This document shows, piece by piece, positions 1-7,118 of a DNA stretch of 12,067 nucleotides. The number at the start of each line of letters is the position of its first letter. The stretch's first letter is position 1. The notes below the pieces were generated by a model. The model was not told the DNA's origin. It made no database searches and worked only from the letters and a program-made list of their open reading frames with translations. The position numbers and the translations under genes are program-made. Origin of the DNA: Hydrogenophaga sp. (GTDB taxonomy: Bacteria; Pseudomonadota; Gammaproteobacteria; Burkholderiales; Burkholderiaceae); NCBI GenBank assembly GCA_025458545.1, contig JALOSH010000044.1, positions 1-12,067 on the forward strand, written 5' to 3'.

Positions 1-759
1 ACGGCCATCAACACGCCGGCCACCGGGCTCACCGCGGGTGACGTGATGATCGATGTCAACGGGTTCAAGATGCCGGCCTACCGCGCGGCGCCGACGGGCA
101 AGACGGGGCTGCCGGTGGTGCTGGTGCTGTCGGAGATTTTTGGTGTGCACGAATACATTGCCGACACCGCGCGGCGTTTCGCGCAGGCCGGTTACATGGC
201 GATTGCACCCGAGCTGTTCGTGCGCCAGGGCGATGCGCAAAGTTATGGCGAGATGGCCAAGCTGATCGCCGAGGTGATCTCCAAGGTGCCCGACGCGCAA
301 GTGATGGCCGATCTGGACGCCACGGTGCAGTGGGCGGCGGCCAACGGCGGCGACACCAACAAGCTGGGCGTGACGGGCTTTTGCTGGGGCGGTCGCCAGA
401 CCTGGCTCTATGCCGCCCACAACCCCAAAGTGAAGGCTGGTGTGGCGTGGTACGGTCGCCTGGTGGGCGCCACCAGCGAACTCAATCCCAGGCACCCGGT
501 GGACGTGGCCGCCCGGTTGCACGGCCCGGTGCTGGGTTTGTATGGCGGGGCCGACACCGGGATTCCGCTGGACACGGTTGATAAGATGAAGGCTGCGCTG
601 GCCGCTGGCAATGCAGCGGCCAAGGCTTCGACCTTTGTGGTCTACCCCGACGCCCCGCACGCCTTTCACGCCGACTACCGCCCGAGCTTCCGCAAGGAGC
701 CGGCCGAAGACGGCTGGAAGCGGGCCACGGCCTGGTTCAAGCAGCACGGCGTGGCCTGA
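1..759 (+). CDS. Dienelactone hydrolase family protein (5' end outside the window)
   Basis: An alpha/beta hydrolase of the dienelactone hydrolase family. Characterised members hydrolyse dienelactones or related esters with a Cys-Asp-His triad; the substrate here is unknown. The frame is open from base 1, so the gene starts upstream. The GTG at 43 and ATG at 46 are probably internal, because coding-like sequence (TAINTPATGLTAGD) precedes them. The nucleophile motif GFCWGG puts the Cys codon at 382-384. The probable acid is the Asp of YGGADTG (553-555) and the His is in APHAF (658-660). The oxyanion-side motif SEIFG lies near 148-162. About 252 residues are visible. Close Burkholderiales relatives, as I recall, carry an N-terminal twin-arginine-like leader, but that region is not in view. 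A strong terminator follows 26 bases after the TGA stop. Family assignment is secure and substrate is not. Confidence 0.93.
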   Translation, partial: TAINTPATGLTAGDVMIDVNGFKMPAYRAAPTGKTGLPVVLVLSEIFGVHEYIADTARRFAQAGYMAIAPELFVRQGDAQSYGEMAKLIAEVISKVPDAQVMADLDATVQWAAANGGDTNKLGVTGFCWGGRQTWLYAAHNPKVKAGVAWYGRLVGATSELNPRHPVDVAARLHGPVLGLYGGADTGIPLDTVDKMKAALAAGNAAAKASTFVVYPDAPHAFHADYRPSFRKEPAEDGWKRATAWFKQHGVA

Positions 760-785
760 CGCCGGGCACTCCAACCCGACCCCGG

Positions 786-809
786 GGGCCGCACACGCGG
801 CCCTTTTTT
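786..809 (+). terminator. Intrinsic (Rho-independent) terminator after the hydrolase gene
   Basis: A perfect 7-bp GC-only stem, GGGCCGC (786-792) with GCGGCCC (797-803), closes a 4-base ACAC loop and is followed at once by six T residues (804-809). This is a canonical intrinsic terminator 26 bases downstream of the hydrolase stop. It also lies only 15 bases upstream of the next gene's ATG, so it falls inside the leader of any transcript entering the transporter gene from upstream. Confidence 0.9.
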
Positions 810-823
810 ATGGACTGTTGTCA

Positions 824-1672
824 ATGATCCTGTTTGCCATCCTGATCGCCACCATCACGGCCGGTGTCGGCAGCGTCTGGATCGCGGCCGTGCTGAGCTT
901 TGCCATGCTGGCCCGCTACACCCAGCACATGCTGAGCCTGGCGGCTGGCGCGCTGATGGCCACCGCCTTCATGCATTTGTTGCCCGAGGCGTTCGAGAGC
1001 GAGGCGGGTGCACACGAGCTGTTTGCCATGCTGCTGGCCGGCCTGGTGTTCTTTTTTCTGCTGGACAAGGCCGAGCTCTGGCACCACGGGCACGAACACC
1101 ACCAGGGTGGCGGATCGGCCGAGGGCGACGACCACGCACACGGCCACGACCATGCGCACAGCCATGCGCATCCACATGCCCACGCTCACGGACACGCTCA
1201 CGGCCATGGTTCGCCCGCCGAGCCGCGTTCGGGCGGCTGGGCGGTGCTGGCGGGAGACAGCGTGCACGCGTTTGGTGACGGCATCCTGATCGCCTCGGCC
1301 TTTGTGGCCGATCTGCGGCTGGGTGTGATCGCGGCGGTGGCGGTGATGGCGCACGAGGTGCCGCACCACATGGGCGATCTGGTGGTGTTGCAGCAGACGT
1401 CGGGCACGCGGCGCGCGGCGGTGATCAAGGTGTCGATGGCCGGCACGGTCACCGCGCTCGGCGGGCTGGTGGGTTACTTTCTGGTGGCGCAACTGGCCGA
1501 CTACCTGCCGTACTTTCTGGTGGCGGCTTCCAGCAGCTTTGTCTACGTGGCGCTGGCCGATCTGATCCCGCAGCTGCAAAAACGCCTGGGCCTGCGCGAA
1601 ACCGCGGCCCAGGTCGCCTGGCTGCTGGCGGGCATTGCGCTGGTCACACTGGTGAGCAGCCTGGCGCATTGA
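824..1672 (+). CDS. ZIP-family metal transporter with His-rich cytosolic loop
   Basis: A 282-residue inner-membrane transporter of the ZIP family, which moves Zn2+ or other divalent metals towards the cytoplasm. Hydrophobic segments lie near residues 2-24, 34-54, 66-81, 140-162, 165-190, 203-224, 228-250 and 262-280, matching the eight-helix ZIP fold. The helix-4 metal motif is HAFGDG (His148, Asp152) and the helix-5 motif is HEVPHHMGD (His177, Glu178, His181). Between helices 3 and 4 a loop (residues 87-128) holds 18 histidines, mostly as alternating HA/HG/HD repeats, as in LIV-1-like ZIPs. The ATG at 824 is chosen because it opens directly into the first helix; the frame upstream runs through the terminator. 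No good Shine-Dalgarno is visible. Metal specificity cannot be read from the sequence. Confidence 0.92.
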   Translation: MILFAILIATITAGVGSVWIAAVLSFAMLARYTQHMLSLAAGALMATAFMHLLPEAFESEAGAHELFAMLLAGLVFFFLLDKAELWHHGHEHHQGGGSAEGDDHAHGHDHAHSHAHPHAHAHGHAHGHGSPAEPRSGGWAVLAGDSVHAFGDGILIASAFVADLRLGVIAAVAVMAHEVPHHMGDLVVLQQTSGTRRAAVIKVSMAGTVTALGGLVGYFLVAQLADYLPYFLVAASSSFVYVALADLIPQLQKRLGLRETAAQVAWLLAGIALVTLVSSLAH

Positions 1673-1676
1673 ACGG

Positions 1677-1752
1677 CTCCCCCCGCGCCGCCTGCGGCGT
1701 CACCCCCCAGGGGGGCGATGCTGGCGGCCCGGCAAAGCCGGTTCCGCGGCAT
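1677..1752 (+). repeat. GC-rich three-hairpin repeat, copy 1 (left arm of inverted pair A)
   Basis: This copy starts with a C-run 6 bases after the transporter stop. Three small hairpins follow in series: CGCCGC/GCGGCG (1686-1699), a C6-A-G6 palindrome (1703-1715) and CCGGC-AAA-GCCGG (1729-1741). It ends at TTCCGCGG. The same sequence recurs inverted at 1817-1891, and related copies lie at 8979-9050 and 9131-9207. With its partner it fills the gap between two convergent genes, so it may act as a bidirectional transcript end; that role is inferred. Confidence 0.88.
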
Positions 1753-1816
1753 CCCTGGGTTGAACTTCCCATCTGCCAGTATATGCCGCTCTCCGGAGCA
1801 CGTGCCCGAGCCTGGA

Positions 1817-1891
1817 ATACCGCGGAACTGGCTTTGCCAGGCCGCCGGTATTGCCCCCTGGGGGGTGACGCCGCAGGCGGCGCGGGGGGCT
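1817..1891 (-). repeat. GC-rich three-hairpin repeat, copy 2 (right arm of inverted pair A)
   Basis: This is the reverse complement of copy 1 with scattered substitutions, separated from it by a unique spacer of about 65 bases. Hairpins read on the + strand are CTGGC-TTT-GCCAG (1828-1840), a C/G-run palindrome around 1854-1865, and CGCCGC/GCGGCG (1869-1882). Its C-run end (G-run on the + strand) reaches the TAG stop of the histidine kinase at 1890-1892. The CTGGC/GCCAG stem replaces CCGGC/GCCGG of copy 1 by a paired change on both sides. Confidence 0.88.
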
Positions 1892-4466
1892 ATTCACTGT
1901 TTCCGAAAGAAAACTCGAACACCGAGCCCTGACCCTCCTGGCCTTCGCCACGGATGCGTCCGCCGTGGCGTTCGAGGATGCGGCGCACCGTGGCCAGACC
2001 GACGCCCGATCCTTCGAACTCGTTGCTCCCGTGCAGGCGGTTGAAGGGTTTGAACAGGCGGTCGGCGCGGGTCATGTCGAACCCGGCGCCGTTGTCGCGC
2101 ACGAAGAACACCGGTGCCTGTCCTGGCGCGCGCGTGGCCTCGCCAAGTTCGATCAGGGCCAGCGGCTGTTGCCGGGTGTATTTCCAGGCGTTGCCCAGCA
2201 GGTTCTCCAGCACGATGTGGGCCATGCGGGCGTCGCAGTTGGCCATCAGGCCGGGCGCGATCTTCACCTGCACCGTGCGGGTCGGGTCGCGGTGGCGTTC
2301 CTGGCGGATCACGTCTTCGGCCAGTTCGCTCAGGTTCACGTTCATGCGCTGCAGGCTGCCCTGGCTCACCCGCGCCAGCGCCAGCAAGTCGGTGATCAGG
2401 CTGTTCATGCGCTGCACCGACGTGTCGACGCGGTCGAACAGGTCGCGGTCTGCGTCGGTCATGCGGCCCTCGATTTGCTCGCGCAAGAGGTGGCTGAAGC
2501 CGCCGATGGAGCGCAGGGGCGACTTCAGGTCGTGCGAGACCGAATAGGCAAAGGAGTCCAGCTCGCGGTTGAGGTATTCGAGTTGTTCGGTGCGGGCCTT
2601 GACGCGCTGTTCCAGGGTGTCTTGCAGTTTGCTGATCTCGCGGTCGCGTCGCAGTCGCACCAGCTCGGCGGTGCAGCGGCTGCCAAAAATCGTCATGAGC
2701 GCCTGCATGTCGGACTTCAGGGGGCGGGCTGATGTCCAAAGCGCCATGAGCACTCCGATGGGGCTGCCGTCGGCATCGCGCAGCGCAATCCCCAGGTAGG
2801 TGTCGAAACCTTCACCAATCGGGAAGCGTGCGGCAGGCAATACGGTGCGCATCCGGTTGACAAAGTGCACGCCCAGCGGCGCACGAATCGCCCTCGCACA
2901 GGGCGTCTCTTCAAGCCGGTAGCGCACATCCGGCACGATCTCGCCGGCGAAACACGCTGCCAGCGACTGCACCTGGTCGGGCCCGTCGAGTTCTCCGGCG
3001 ATCACCAGGTCGGCCTGCAGCGCCCGGGCCAGGTGCTGCACCAGCGATCGGAAAAAAGCCTCCCCCGTGGCGCCTGAGACGCCCTGGGCCATTTCGATCA
3101 GCAGGGCTTCGCGGTGCTTCTCCGCCTCCACGTTGAGCGTGAAGGCCAGCGAACACGGCGCGCCGTCGATCACGATGTTCTCGGCCCAGATGCGCACCGG
3201 CACCTCTCGCCCCATCTTGCTGCGCATGCGCGTCTCGTAGGCTTCCAGACGGTCTTCGCTGCGCAGTTTTTCGATGAAATCCGTGCGGTCCTGCTCGCAG
3301 ATCCAGACACCGGCTTCCAGCGAGGTCTTGCCCAGAAGGTCTGCCTGGGAGTAGCCCAGCACGCGTTCGTTGGAAGGATTCACCTCCATGAAACGGCCGT
3401 CGCTCAAGCGGGCGATGGTCATGCCCAGCGGGCTGAAGTTGAACGCCTTGGAAAACCGCTCTTCGGAGTATTCCAGCGCACGCCGCGAGGCCACTTCGGC
3501 ACTGACATCGAGCACCATGGTGATGACCAGCCGGTCGGTCCCTTCATCGACGAACTCGGCATAGACCAGCATCTCGAACGTGCTGCCGTTTTGCCGCACA
3601 CCTTGGGCGCGCAGGCCGTGCACCCGCCCTTCGGTCTGCAGCACGGCACGGAATGCGAGCTGGTCGGCCGGATCGGCCCACAACACCGGCGGCACATGGC
3701 CCACCAGCTGGTCTCGCTCGTGGCCAAAGGCACGCACAAAGGCGTCGTTGGCGTCGATCACCTCGCGCGAGGGCAAGCGTTGCACCAGGGTGGCGGCCGG
3801 GTTGCTGCGGAACAGGCCTGTGAACCGAACCTCGCTTGTGCGCTGCTCGGCCTCGCTCTTCAGTGCCCGGGCGAGCGACTGTTCCTGTTCCATGAAGGCT
3901 TCGCGCATGCGGTTGCGCCCATGGAAAACGCTCACCAGCACACTCAGCAGCACCGAGGTCTGGGTGATCCAGACCGCCCAGCCGGCCTGCATGTTCGGCT
4001 TGGGCAGCAGTCCGTGGATCTCCATGGCATTGAGCACCCCGAGAGCCACCACGCTGAACAGGGCGGCGATGATCATGGTGCGACGGGGCAGGAACGCGCC
4101 CGCCCCCACCACCCCGGCCACCATGACCAGCACCGCCGCGCTGCGCACCGTGCCGTGAGCGGCAATGCCCGCCACGGAAGCCAGCAAGATGGTGATGATC
4201 ACCAAGTGCGCGGACAGCCGAATGCGGCCGCGAAGAAACAGCCCTTTGCAGAGCCACACCACCAGGGTGAGCCCGGCGCACACCGCCATCAATGGCGAGA
4301 AGCCTTCACGAAGCCACACCCCCAGGGTGATCAAGGGTGCTGCCAGGCTCAGTGCGAGCAGCAAGGCACCCAGGCCACGTTGTTGCTGCTGCAGCAGAAA
4401 GGCCGACTGGCCGCGCGCCAGCGGGTCGTCGTGCTCCACCGCTGGCTGGGGGCTGGTGTGGATCAT
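1890..4466 (-). CDS. Membrane-bound hybrid-sensor-type histidine kinase without receiver (PAS-PAS-GAF-HisKA-HATPase), second of a tandem pair
   Basis: An 858-residue sensor histidine kinase that should autophosphorylate and pass phosphate to a response regulator, none of which is encoded nearby. About six hydrophobic segments occupy residues 31-180 with no large periplasmic domain. Two PAS domains follow (about 210-325 and 331-450; FNFSPLGM opens the second), then a GAF-like domain (about 455-605, with ETPCARA and YLGIALRD) and a coiled coil (about 600-632). The H-box is SVSHDLKSPLR with His645. The N-box has Asn755 and Asn759, the G1 box is DNGAGFD (791-797), the F-box LFKPF (804-808) and G2 GSGVGLA (819-825). 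All catalytic boxes are intact and there is no receiver or HPt domain. The ATG overlaps the upstream kinase's stop as ATGA, with GAGAAGG 7 bases upstream, so translational coupling is likely. The signal is unknown. Confidence 0.94.
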   Translation of the reverse strand: MIHTSPQPAVEHDDPLARGQSAFLLQQQQRGLGALLLALSLAAPLITLGVWLREGFSPLMAVCAGLTLVVWLCKGLFLRGRIRLSAHLVIITILLASVAGIAAHGTVRSAAVLVMVAGVVGAGAFLPRRTMIIAALFSVVALGVLNAMEIHGLLPKPNMQAGWAVWITQTSVLLSVLVSVFHGRNRMREAFMEQEQSLARALKSEAEQRTSEVRFTGLFRSNPAATLVQRLPSREVIDANDAFVRAFGHERDQLVGHVPPVLWADPADQLAFRAVLQTEGRVHGLRAQGVRQNGSTFEMLVYAEFVDEGTDRLVITMVLDVSAEVASRRALEYSEERFSKAFNFSPLGMTIARLSDGRFMEVNPSNERVLGYSQADLLGKTSLEAGVWICEQDRTDFIEKLRSEDRLEAYETRMRSKMGREVPVRIWAENIVIDGAPCSLAFTLNVEAEKHREALLIEMAQGVSGATGEAFFRSLVQHLARALQADLVIAGELDGPDQVQSLAACFAGEIVPDVRYRLEETPCARAIRAPLGVHFVNRMRTVLPAARFPIGEGFDTYLGIALRDADGSPIGVLMALWTSARPLKSDMQALMTIFGSRCTAELVRLRRDREISKLQDTLEQRVKARTEQLEYLNRELDSFAYSVSHDLKSPLRSIGGFSHLLREQIEGRMTDADRDLFDRVDTSVQRMNSLITDLLALARVSQGSLQRMNVNLSELAEDVIRQERHRDPTRTVQVKIAPGLMANCDARMAHIVLENLLGNAWKYTRQQPLALIELGEATRAPGQAPVFFVRDNGAGFDMTRADRLFKPFNRLHGSNEFEGSGVGLATVRRILERHGGRIRGEGQEGQGSVFEFSFGNSE

Positions 4467-7048
4467 GCGCGGACCTTCTCGCCCGGCGGCGCTGCGGGCT
4501 GAAGTTGCGAGGGCAAGCCCAGGTGGAAGGCAAAGGTCGCCCCCTGGCCGGAGACCGATTCGCCGCGGATACTGCCGCCGTGGCGCTCCACGATGCGGCG
4601 CACCGTGGCCAGGCCGATGCCTGTGCCCTCGAAGCCGCTGCTCGGCATGTGCAGGCGCTGGAAGGGCTTGAACAGCTTGTCGGCGTGCGCCATGTCAAAG
4701 CCGCTGCCGTTGTCGCGGACGAAGAACTCTTGCGTCTGCAGGATCACTTCACGCTGACCCACTTCGATCAGTGGTTCCGGCTGGTCGCGGGTGTACTTCA
4801 CCGCGTTGCCAATCAGATTCTCCAGCGCGATGCGCAGCAGCCGCGCGTCGCAGTTGGCGTGGAGGCCTGGGCTCACGCGCCATTGCAGTCTGCGGCCAGG
4901 CTGGCGTTGCTGCGCTTCGCCCAATATCTCCAGTGCCATCGCGCTGAGGTCGACAGGGTCCCGCGACATCGATCCTTGGCTGATGCGTGCCAGCGCCAGC
5001 AGGTCGGCGATCAGGCGGGACATGCGCCCCGTGGCGACCAGTACGCGCTGGAAGATGTCGCGTTCATCGTCCTTCAGGCGTTCGCCCATGGACTCTTGCA
5101 GGAGCAGGGTGAAGCCGTCGATGGCGCGCAGCGGTGACTTCAGGTCGTGCGAAACCGAGTAGGCGAAGGAGTCGAGCTCGGCGTTGAGCTTTTGCAGGTC
5201 CGCCGTGCGTTCGCGTACCCGATTTTCCAGCGTGGCGTTGAGCTGCTGAATCTCGCGCTCGCGCCGAAGCCGCATGAGTTCCGCTGTTGCCCTGCTCGAA
5301 AAAATCGACATCAGGGCTCTCATCTCGGCGTTGAGCGATATGGGCTGGCGCCACATCGCCTTGAGTACGCCAATCGCTGTGCCGTCCTGGTCGCGCAGGC
5401 ACTGGCCGACATAGGCGTTGGCATGGATGCCAGTGAGAGGTTGCTCGGCGGGGAAGGCGGTGGCCAGACCGTCTTCGTGAACGCAGAGATCGGTGCGAGA
5501 GAGCGTTTCGCCGCAGGGCGTGCCTTGCGGGGAGTAGATGAAGTTCGGATGCAGGGCGCCGTTCTTGGACACGGCCAGGGTCTGCACCCTTTGGTCGGCC
5601 AGCAGCTCGCTGACCACCACCAGGTCAGCCTTGAACGCGGTGGCCGCGTGGCGGGTCAGAGCCCTGAAAAAAGCCTCGCCGGTCTCGCCGGTCATGCCTT
5701 GCGCCACGCTCAACAACACGGCCTCGCGCCGCTTTTCCTCTGTGATGTCAACGGTGGACGAGAGGATGCACTGCTCGCCATCGATGTCGATGATCACGGC
5801 CCAGAGCCGCACATCGATGTGTTGGCCGCGTCGGCTGCGCATCTTGCTTTCGTAAGCGTCTAGCCGGCCATCGCGCCGCAAACGGTCGACAAATGCCTGA
5901 CGGTCCTCCGGTGTCAGCCAGCCGCCCGCTTCCATCGTGGTCTTCCCGCGCAGGTCACCTGCTTTGAGACCCGGCAAGAAGTTCCCTGGCCGGTTGACCT
6001 CTACGATCTGTCCGTCGTCAAGGCGTGTGATGGCGAGGTTCATCGGGGCGAAGTTGAATGCCTTGGCGAACCGTTCTTCGGAACGGCGCACCCGTTCGAG
6101 GGCTTCGTTCTGCGCGGTGATGTCGGCCACGGTGGTGATGACCAGCCGGTCTTCCGGATCGTCGCCCAGTTCGCTGGAAATCAGGGCCTCGAAGTGCTGG
6201 CCATCGGCGCGCAAGGCGGTGGCCTGTTCCTGGTCGGTCCGGCGGTGGCCAATCAGGCGCTCCAGATACCGTGCACGCTGCGCCTGGTCTGCCCACAGAA
6301 AGTTGTCGGTGCGGCCGAGCACCTGGTCTCGGGTGTAGCCATAACAGCGTTCGAAGGCCGGGTTCACGTCGAGGATCGCGCCGTTGCGGGCCGACTGCGC
6401 CAGCATCGGGCTGGGGCTGGTGTGGAAAATCCGCCTGAAGCGTTCGAGGTTGCGGTCGCGCTCCTTTTCGGTGCGGCGGCGGTTGTCGAGCTCAGCGGTC
6501 AGTTCGGACAGGGTTTGTTCGGTCCGGTTTCGGCTGTAGTACACCATCAGGGCCACCACCAGGATGGTCGTGATGTAGGTCACCAATGCGGGTGCGCCAG
6601 ACCGGACATTGCGCGGCACCAGCCAGCCTTGCCATTCGGCGAACACCAAGGCAAAGATGAGCGCGATCGAGGCGACTACGGTCGCGATCAAGGACTTTCG
6701 GTCGGTGAAGATGCCCGCGCCCGCCACTGCGCCCAGGAACAACAACACGCCCGCTGCGCGCACCGAACCGAAGCTCAAGGCAGCAGCGGTGGCGGCCGTC
6801 ATGACACCCACGATCACCAGGTGCGCGGTGTAGCGCAGGTAACCTAGCCTGATCAAACCCCACCCCGTCCCCGCAAACAGGGTGATCAAGGCCGCGGGCA
6901 GCGCGTCGGACGGAAACGGGGTGAAAAAGAAGAAATAAAGGGTCAGTGCCAGCCCGGAGGCCGCGATCAACAGGCCAATCTGCTCCAGGGTGCGAAGCAG
7001 AAACAGATCACGGGAGTTCCCGCTGTCGGTGGGTTTCTGGGTGTTCAA
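4463..7048 (-). CDS. Membrane-bound histidine kinase (PAS-PAS-GAF-HisKA-HATPase), first of a tandem pair, TTG start
   Basis: An 861-residue paralogue of the following kinase with the same layout. Six hydrophobic segments lie within about residues 19-171, PAS 1 at about 200-315, PAS 2 at about 323-438 (opening FNFAPMNL), a GAF-like domain at about 445-595 with GTPCGE and YVGQCLRD, a short coiled coil, then HisKA and HATPase. The H-box is SVSHDLKSPLR with His634. Asn744 and Asn748 form the N-box, DNGSGFD (779-785) the G1 box, LFKPF (792-796) the F-box and GTGIGLA (808-814) the G2 box. The only start codon that keeps the whole first helix is TTG at 7048; no ATG or GTG occurs in frame nearby and the Shine-Dalgarno is poor, so expression may be low. 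The gene begins 70 bases after the sulfurtransferase stop. The domain calls are from motif reading; the stimulus and cognate regulator are unknown. Confidence 0.93.
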   Translation of the reverse strand: MNTQKPTDSGNSRDLFLLRTLEQIGLLIAASGLALTLYFFFFTPFPSDALPAALITLFAGTGWGLIRLGYLRYTAHLVIVGVMTAATAAALSFGSVRAAGVLLFLGAVAGAGIFTDRKSLIATVVASIALIFALVFAEWQGWLVPRNVRSGAPALVTYITTILVVALMVYYSRNRTEQTLSELTAELDNRRRTEKERDRNLERFRRIFHTSPSPMLAQSARNGAILDVNPAFERCYGYTRDQVLGRTDNFLWADQAQRARYLERLIGHRRTDQEQATALRADGQHFEALISSELGDDPEDRLVITTVADITAQNEALERVRRSEERFAKAFNFAPMNLAITRLDDGQIVEVNRPGNFLPGLKAGDLRGKTTMEAGGWLTPEDRQAFVDRLRRDGRLDAYESKMRSRRGQHIDVRLWAVIIDIDGEQCILSSTVDITEEKRREAVLLSVAQGMTGETGEAFFRALTRHAATAFKADLVVVSELLADQRVQTLAVSKNGALHPNFIYSPQGTPCGETLSRTDLCVHEDGLATAFPAEQPLTGIHANAYVGQCLRDQDGTAIGVLKAMWRQPISLNAEMRALMSIFSSRATAELMRLRREREIQQLNATLENRVRERTADLQKLNAELDSFAYSVSHDLKSPLRAIDGFTLLLQESMGERLKDDERDIFQRVLVATGRMSRLIADLLALARISQGSMSRDPVDLSAMALEILGEAQQRQPGRRLQWRVSPGLHANCDARLLRIALENLIGNAVKYTRDQPEPLIEVGQREVILQTQEFFVRDNGSGFDMAHADKLFKPFQRLHMPSSGFEGTGIGLATVRRIVERHGGSIRGESVSGQGATFAFHLGLPSQLQPAAPPGEKVRA
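4474..4480 (-). promoter_or_regulatory. Ribosome binding site of the downstream kinase, inside the upstream kinase gene
   Basis: On the minus strand GAGAAGG lies 7 bases before the ATG at 4466. It is inside the last codons of the upstream kinase gene. With the ATGA stop/start overlap (4463-4466) it supports this start and coupled translation of the two kinases. Confidence 0.75.
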
Positions 7049-7118
7049 GGCGATGACAGGGTTTGCAAAGCCGCAAGCTGTTTCTAGTGTGCAAGGTTGA
7101 CTGTGTTTCGGCAGTTCT

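Noticed and set aside
821..1669. A 282-codon open frame on the minus strand opposite the metal transporter
   Set aside because: Its translation is His/Arg/Gln-rich low-complexity sequence produced by the antisense of GC-biased codons; the plus-strand frame has clear ZIP motifs.
1669..1951. Short open frames in the gap between the transporter and kinase
   Set aside because: They translate the GC-rich inverted repeats; the products differ only as expected from reading the repeat in different frames.
3114..4502. A 462-codon plus-strand open frame across the second kinase
   Set aside because: It is antisense to a kinase with intact membrane, PAS and GAF sequence; its own product is His/Gln-rich without any recognisable motif.
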